This document shows, piece by piece, positions 50,359 through 54,736 of a DNA stretch of 54,736 nucleotides. Source of the stretch: Prevotella sp. GTDB lineage: Bacteria; Bacteroidota; Bacteroidia; Bacteroidales; Bacteroidaceae. The translations under genes were made by a program, and so were the position numbers. Location of the stretch: NCBI GenBank assembly GCA_017965475.1, contig JAGCPV010000099.1, positions 1 to 54,736 of the forward strand, written 5' to 3'. Position 1 is the stretch's first letter, and every line of letters starts with the position of its first letter. The notes under the pieces were generated by a model, which did not search any database, was not told where the DNA came from, and worked only from the letters and a program-made list of their open reading frames with translations.

Positions 50359-51171
50359 TTATTTACTACGTTTAATCATCTCACGCATGATCTCTGTCAT
50401 CAGTGGCTGAGCCATGTTGGCAGCCTCCTGTACTTCCTCGTGGCTGACCTCTACAGGATCGTCGAAGCCACCAAGGTCGGTGATAACGGAAATACCAAAG
50501 GTGCGGATGCCACAATGATGGGCTACGATAACCTCTGGTACAGTGGACATGCCGACGGCATCACCACCCAGCAGACGGTACATCCTATATTCCGCAGGGG
50601 TCTCGAAGGTAGGACCCTGAACACCGACATATACGCCGTGCTGCACTTTGATGCCTTTCTCCTCTGCAATCTTGTCGGCAAGTGCCACCAACGACAAGTC
50701 GTAGGTCTCGTGCATATCAGGGAATCGCGGTCCCGTAGGGAAATTCTTGCCGCGCAATGGATGCTCAGGGAAGAAATTGATATGGTCGGTGATAATCATC
50801 AGATCGCCAATCTGGAATTGCGGGTTCATACCACCAGCGGCATTGGAGACAAAGAGCGTCTTGATGCCCAACTCGTACATCACCCGCACGGGGAAGGTCA
50901 CTTCCTTCATCGAGTAACCCTCGTAGAAGTGGAAACGGCCCTGCATGGCCATGATGTCAATACCTCCGAGCTTGCCGAAGATCAGTTTCCCAGAATGCCC
51001 CTCTACCGTTGATACAGGGAAGTTTGGGATGTCCTGATAAGGAAATTCGTAGGTGTCAGATATTTCTGAAGCTAATTGTCCGAGGCCTGTCCCCAGTACG
51101 ATGGCTGTCTTGGGGCTTGTGGTCATCCTTTGTTTTAGCCAAGATGCTGTTTCTTGAATTCTTTCGTACAT
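50359..51171 (-). CDS. Purine-nucleoside phosphorylase (trimeric type)
   Basis: A 270-residue enzyme cleaving purine nucleosides with phosphate. Motifs: VLGTGLGQLASEI (phosphate site), VEGHSGKLIFG, MQGRFHFYEGYSM, VSNAAGGMNPQFQIGDLMII (the PNP signature), VQGPTFETPAEYR and SVITDLGG. The start MYERIQETASW is the normal family N-terminus; the frame is open 30 codons further upstream, all within lpxK. It lies inside the last 116 nt of lpxK and joins thiL without a gap. Confidence 0.92.
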   Translation of the reverse strand: MYERIQETASWLKQRMTTSPKTAIVLGTGLGQLASEISDTYEFPYQDIPNFPVSTVEGHSGKLIFGKLGGIDIMAMQGRFHFYEGYSMKEVTFPVRVMYELGIKTLFVSNAAGGMNPQFQIGDLMIITDHINFFPEHPLRGKNFPTGPRFPDMHETYDLSLVALADKIAEEKGIKVQHGVYVGVQGPTFETPAEYRMYRLLGGDAVGMSTVPEVIVAHHCGIRTFGISVITDLGGFDDPVEVSHEEVQEAANMAQPLMTEIMREMIKRSK

Positions 51172-52252
51172 ATCCGAATATCTTTTGATGGAATAAATCT
51201 TCTTGATCCTGCAGGATCTTGACGTGGATGGGCAGCACGTAGAGAGCCTTTTTGACCTCATCGCTTAATCCCTCAGCAACCGTTAGACGACAAGCATCTT
51301 TCTCTGTTGTGATGATCAGCTTTGGTGACGGGAGAGCATTGAAAGTTTCGTTAATGCGCTCGACATCCTTGTGCTTGAAATGATGATGATCGCTGAATGT
51401 CAGGGGATGAATCTTGTCGGTGTATGCCTGTAGATCATGTTGCATCTGCTCGGGTGAGGCGATGCCCGTCAAGAGGAGGATGTTCTTGCCTGCCAGATTA
51501 TCTAGCCTATCTGGATTATCTGGTCTGGCTAAATCAGGGAAGACAGGCTTGAGGTCGTCGTACTCATGCGTGGAGAAGAAGAGTTGTTGATACGGGTAGA
51601 GGGCCATCGCCTTGGTGATCACTCGGAATTCCATGGGCTTCAGGTCTGTCGGACATTTGGTGACGATCACGATATCCGCTCTGTCCTTACCCTTGACGGG
51701 CTCACGGAGCCGGCCTGCGGGTAACAATTCGTCGTAGATGACCAGTCGGTGGTAATCGACGAGTAGGATGTTGATACCTGGTTTGACATATCGGTGCTGG
51801 AAGGCATCATCCAGCAGGATGACGTCGATGCCGTCAACAAATTCACCATTGGTCAGTTTCTCAATGCCCCTCGTACGTTTCTTGTCAACTGCCACGGTGA
51901 TGTCCGGGAATTTCTGCAACATCTGGAACGGTTCGTCGCCGATGTCACTCATGGTTGTTTCCTTATTGGCGATCACGAAACCGTGACTCTTCCGTTTGTA
52001 GCCCCGGCTCAGCACAGCCACCTTCGCCTTGTCCTTCAACAGACGGATCAGATACTCCACATGAGGTGTCTTTCCCGTGCCACCAACGGTGATATTTCCG
52101 ACGGAAATGACGGGCACAGTGAAGGAACGGCTCTTCAAGACACCCATCTCGAAGAGCATGTTCCTACATCCGACCACCAAACCATACAACCAACTTAGCG
52201 GGCGCAACGGCTTGTTGATACTGATGAGATCACCTTCCACTCTGTCGTTCAT
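51056..52252 (-). CDS. lpxK: Tetraacyldisaccharide 4'-kinase
   Basis: A 398-residue inner-membrane-associated kinase adding the 4'-phosphate of lipid A. It has the N-terminal amphipathic part (KPLRPLSWLYGLVVGCRN), the P-loop ITVGGTGKTPHVEYL, the RGYKRKSHG and LLDDAFQHRYVKPG motifs. The ATG at 52252 is preferred over an adjacent GTG. An insertion LARPDNPDRLDNLAGK in the middle is encoded by TATCTGGATTATCTGG-type repeats. The last 30 or so residues (after YVRKNSRN) are encoded in the overlap with the phosphorylase gene, are basic and look unlike the family, so they are probably a read-on extension. Confidence 0.88.
   Translation of the reverse strand: MNDRVEGDLISINKPLRPLSWLYGLVVGCRNMLFEMGVLKSRSFTVPVISVGNITVGGTGKTPHVEYLIRLLKDKAKVAVLSRGYKRKSHGFVIANKETTMSDIGDEPFQMLQKFPDITVAVDKKRTRGIEKLTNGEFVDGIDVILLDDAFQHRYVKPGINILLVDYHRLVIYDELLPAGRLREPVKGKDRADIVIVTKCPTDLKPMEFRVITKAMALYPYQQLFFSTHEYDDLKPVFPDLARPDNPDRLDNLAGKNILLLTGIASPEQMQHDLQAYTDKIHPLTFSDHHHFKHKDVERINETFNALPSPKLIITTEKDACRLTVAEGLSDEVKKALYVLPIHVKILQDQEDLFHQKIFGYVRKNSRNSILAKTKDDHKPQDSHRTGDRPRTISFRNI
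51494..51535. repeat. Short ATTATCT(G/A)G repeats inside lpxK
   Basis: The units GATTATCTAG, CCTATCTGG, ATTATCTGG and TCTGGCT follow each other, giving the low-complexity residues ARPDNPDRLDNLAG between conserved parts of the kinase. Confidence 0.6.
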
Positions 52253-52264
52253 CACGCGTTGTTT

Positions 52265-54073
52265 TTATTTCACTCTGACATCGTCCAACATTCTGGCCTG
52301 GATATGACTGCCGTCCTTGACGGTCTGGCGGATCTCCATGAGTGGCTCGTAGAGGTCACCGAGGAAGGCCTTTAGCTCTTCCTGTAACTTACTGTCGAGG
52401 TAGGTTCCCTTGTCTCCCTTCGGCATGAAGCTGTCAAGCCAACTGCCCTTGCCGGGGTAGGATTCTGTATAGTAGTCCTTGATCTTAGCCAGTTCGGCGG
52501 CTTTCTTCACTGCTTCGTCGAGACTACCCAACTTATCCACGAGTTTGATGTTCAGTGCATCGGTAGCGAGCCATACGCGACCCTGTCCGATGGAATCCAC
52601 CTGATCCGGCTTCATCCCGCGGCCCTCGGACACGATGCTGAGGAAGTCCTGATAGCCGTGTTCGATATAAGTCTGCATGTGCTTCATGATCTCGTCTGTG
52701 TTCTTGGCGAGGATCATATCCTGCTCATAGTCGGTGAACTTATGGGTAGTCACACCGTCGAAGGTGACACCGAGTTTGTCGGTAACCAGTCCGCTGAAGT
52801 TCGGAATAAGTCCGAAGATGCCGATGCTACCCGTGATTGTCGTCGGCTCAGCGAAGATATAGTTGGCAGGTGAACTGATCCAGTAACCGCCTGATGCAGC
52901 CATACCACCCATGGATACTACAACAGGTTTCTTGGCCTTCAACAGTTTGATGGCATGACGGATCTGTTCAGAAGCCACGGCACTACCACCACCAGAGTTC
53001 ACGCGGAACACCACAGCCTTTACGTCGTCATCGTCAGCCAGTTCGCGCAGGTCTTTTGCTGTGCTTTTACCCACGATACAGTGTCCACCACCTGAAAGCA
53101 GGTTCATGGTCTCACTATCGACAATGCTGCCGTAGGCGTAGTAGATGGCCACCTTCTCACCGTCCTTGTTCTTGTCCGACTTCACGTTGAGCATGTCGGA
53201 GAGCGTCAGTTGTGGGATATCATCATCTTTGTCGAGTTTTAGACGATTCTTGATCTCTGCTTTGATCTCCTCTGGGAACATGACCTTGTCGATGAGTTTG
53301 GCCGTCATATAATCCTTCGTGTCGGCGAAGGCCATGATGCTGTCGTTGGCGAGCTGGTTCAGGTCTTCCACCTTCACCTTACGGCCCTCAGCGATCTCTT
53401 TCACCCAATAGTTCCAGATACCGTTCAGATAGGCTTCACGCTGCTCACGGTCGTAATTGCTCATACCCGTCAGAGTATTGCTCTCTACATAACTCTTATA
53501 TTTACCCACCTTGGCCACCTGATACTTGATGCCGAGTTTGTCGTACAATCCCTTCATATACTCGCCTTTTCCACCGAGACCCTTGAAGTCGATCATACCA
53601 TGGTCGTTCAGGTAGATATTGTCAGCCACCGAGGCTACGTAGTAGGAGGCTTGGTAGTATTGATCTGCATAAGCTACGATCCACTTGCCGCTCTGTTTGA
53701 AGTCTTTCAAGGCGTCGCGCAACTGCTGGGCTGTGGCGGGAGCGTCGAAAGAGAGTGCACCTCCCTCCAGATAGATGCCCTTGATGTCGTCGTTGTTCTT
53801 AGCTTTACGGATACTGGTAATCAGGTCGTCCAATCCCATGGCACTCATGTCACCCATGCCCATGATGGCGTTCAATGGAGAGTCTTCCTCAGCCCGTTCA
53901 CTGATGGTTCCATTGAGTTTAATGACAAACACGGAGTTTTCCTTCACTTTGGTCGATGCCGAGTCGCTGGCAAGCATACCTGCTAAGGAGATAACCAGGA
54001 AGAAACAGGTTATCAGCAGAAAGATGGCAATACCACAGACCGTGGCAAGTGTCATTTTAAAGAATTGTTTCAT
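52265..54073 (-). CDS. sppA: Signal peptide peptidase SppA, long form
   Basis: A 602-residue membrane serine protease (67-kDa type). One N-terminal membrane helix (about residues 7-35), then two homologous S49 domains. The N-terminal one carries the catalytic lysine region (GGKGEYMKGLYDKLGIKY). The C-terminal one has VFRVNSGGGSAVASEQIRHA and the catalytic serine in GGMAASGGYWIS. It digests cleaved signal peptides in the membrane. It lies 12 nt before lpxK and heads the sppA-lpxK-PNP-thiL operon. A TACCTTTG box stands 33 nt upstream. Confidence 0.93.
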   Translation of the reverse strand: MKQFFKMTLATVCGIAIFLLITCFFLVISLAGMLASDSASTKVKENSVFVIKLNGTISERAEEDSPLNAIMGMGDMSAMGLDDLITSIRKAKNNDDIKGIYLEGGALSFDAPATAQQLRDALKDFKQSGKWIVAYADQYYQASYYVASVADNIYLNDHGMIDFKGLGGKGEYMKGLYDKLGIKYQVAKVGKYKSYVESNTLTGMSNYDREQREAYLNGIWNYWVKEIAEGRKVKVEDLNQLANDSIMAFADTKDYMTAKLIDKVMFPEEIKAEIKNRLKLDKDDDIPQLTLSDMLNVKSDKNKDGEKVAIYYAYGSIVDSETMNLLSGGGHCIVGKSTAKDLRELADDDDVKAVVFRVNSGGGSAVASEQIRHAIKLLKAKKPVVVSMGGMAASGGYWISSPANYIFAEPTTITGSIGIFGLIPNFSGLVTDKLGVTFDGVTTHKFTDYEQDMILAKNTDEIMKHMQTYIEHGYQDFLSIVSEGRGMKPDQVDSIGQGRVWLATDALNIKLVDKLGSLDEAVKKAAELAKIKDYYTESYPGKGSWLDSFMPKGDKGTYLDSKLQEELKAFLGDLYEPLMEIRQTVKDGSHIQARMLDDVRVK

Positions 54074-54106
54074 AAATAAGTTGGTTTATTGTTACGTAAC
54101 TGTCTG

Positions 54107-54114
54107 CAAAGGTA
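54107..54114 (-). promoter_or_regulatory. -7 box TACCTTTG for the sppA operon
   Basis: Reverse-strand TACCTTTGC lies 33 nt before the sppA start; it would drive sppA, lpxK, PNP and thiL. Confidence 0.55.
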
Positions 54115-54165
54115 CGAATTATTTCTGAACAAAGACATAAGTTGGACAATTTTTTTTCGTAACGC

Positions 54166-54178
54166 TGACAAGTTGTCA
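54166..54178. promoter_or_regulatory. Palindrome TGACAA-G-TTGTCA upstream of groES
   Basis: A perfect 6-bp inverted repeat with a one-base centre, 12 nt upstream of a sigma-54-like -24/-12 element. A possible operator or activator site; not a CIRCE (HrcA) element. Confidence 0.4.
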
Positions 54179-54190
54179 CAACTCATGGAG

Positions 54191-54207
54191 TTGGCATGGT
54201 TTTGGCA
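54191..54207 (+). promoter_or_regulatory. Sigma-54-like -24/-12 element for groESL
   Basis: TTGGCATGGTTTTGGCA matches the sigma-54 consensus TTGGCACGN4TTGCA at all fixed positions but two, and the GG and GC pairs are exactly 12 nt apart as required. No TAnnTTTG box is visible before groES. Initiation would be near 54219, giving a leader of about 65 nt. Confidence 0.45.
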
Positions 54208-54284
54208 GAATGATAGGCGGAACAGTCGTAAGACTGTGTTTACACATTATATATAATATAGTATCATTCAAAAATAAAAGCATT

Positions 54285-54557
54285 ATGAACATCAAACCAT
54301 TAGCAGATCGTGTGCTGGTATTGCCAGCCCCTGCAGAAGAGAAGATTGGCGGTATTATTATTCCTGACACCGCAAAGGAAAAGCCCTTGCATGGCAAGAT
54401 TGTAGCCACAGGTAAGGGAACCAAAGACGAGGAAATGATTTTGAAAGCTGGTGACGAAGTGCTTTATGGTAAGTACTCTGGCACAGAACTCGAATTCGAG
54501 GGTGAGAAGTATCTGATGATGCGTCAGTCTGACGTCCTCGCAGTGATTGAGAAATGA
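54285..54557 (+). CDS. groES: Co-chaperonin GroES
   Basis: A 90-residue Hsp10: [20 protein letters not shown], the mobile loop [36 protein letters not shown] and the end SDVLAVIE. It caps GroEL in ATP-dependent folding. The start MNIKPLAD is the universal one; 25 upstream codons are rejected. groEL follows after 80 nt that hold a tandem repeat. Confidence 0.97.
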   Translation: MNIKPLADRVLVLPAPAEEKIGGIIIPDTAKEKPLHGKIVATGKGTKDEEMILKAGDEVLYGKYSGTELEFEGEKYLMMRQSDVLAVIEK

Positions 54558-54596
54558 TTTCATTTGACAATTGAACCATTTCACAATTGCACAATT

Positions 54597-54736
<140 letters not shown>

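Overview
The window is chromosomal DNA from a Bacteroidales bacterium, most likely a gut or rumen Prevotella/Segatella-type organism. The support is direct. Promoters have the Bacteroidetes form (-33 TTTG, about 20 nt, then TAnnTTTG), and Shine-Dalgarno sequences are scarce. The proteome is typical of the group: fimbrillin-like lipoprotein, DUF4827, a lipoprotein-type TamA with TamB, a GlcD/GlpC-type D-lactate oxidase fusion, and GH3 plus carboxylesterase. No phage, transposase, CRISPR array or riboswitch was recognised.

Layout. 1-7.9 kb: end of a Crp/Fnr regulator, a forward run (M3 peptidase, dCMP deaminase, S41 protease, 5-formyl-THF cyclo-ligase), a convergent dciA-like/recF pair, then a TPR membrane protein and ribH. 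7.9-13.3 kb: the accessory part, with a secreted lipase-like lipoprotein, a 43-codon leader ORF plus fimbrillin-like adhesin with a duplicated C-terminal domain, two tiny genes, and about 0.5 kb of stacked palindromic repeats. 13.3-20 kb: a heterodimeric ABC exporter, exonuclease III, and a VTC-domain/DUF4956/DUF2490 operon. 20-32 kb: reverse-strand envelope and nucleotide genes (phosphohexomutase, DUF4827 lipoprotein, NrnA-like phosphoesterase, nucleotidyltransferase, TamA, TamB, a secreted glycan-binding-like protein). 32-36 kb: a forward cassette of three membrane proteins facing RluA-type pseudouridine synthase, FabG and a TetR regulator, then initiator tRNA-Met. 36-42 kb: divergent D-lactate oxidase and lactate permease, then a TPR-like secreted protein. 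42-48 kb: a secreted esterase-DUF4380 fusion divergent from a GH3 lipoprotein and MFS transporter, probably a small glycan-use locus. 48-54.7 kb: type II pantothenate kinase, tRNA-Phe, thiL, purine nucleoside phosphorylase, lpxK, sppA, and groES with the start of groEL.

The most striking signal is several families of short dispersed palindromic or tandem repeats. They lie between genes, at gene ends, and in frame inside conserved enzymes and transporters. One family (core GGGG-N5-CCCC, often followed by AGTAGGAGGTT) occurs after ribH, after the fimbrillin gene, at the end of a small ORF, and twice inside an MFS transporter. A second, about 32 bp, is inserted in frame in the 5-formyl-THF cyclo-ligase and recurs in the intergenic island near 12.9 kb. 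Smaller in-frame low-complexity insertions occur in the phosphohexomutase, LpxK and probably ThiL. This resembles the protein-coding palindromic elements of Rickettsia in principle, and is the best candidate here for something little described. Other notable signals are a sigma-54-like promoter with a palindrome ahead of groES, the leader ORF before the fimbrillin gene, and a 116-nt lpxK/PNP overlap.
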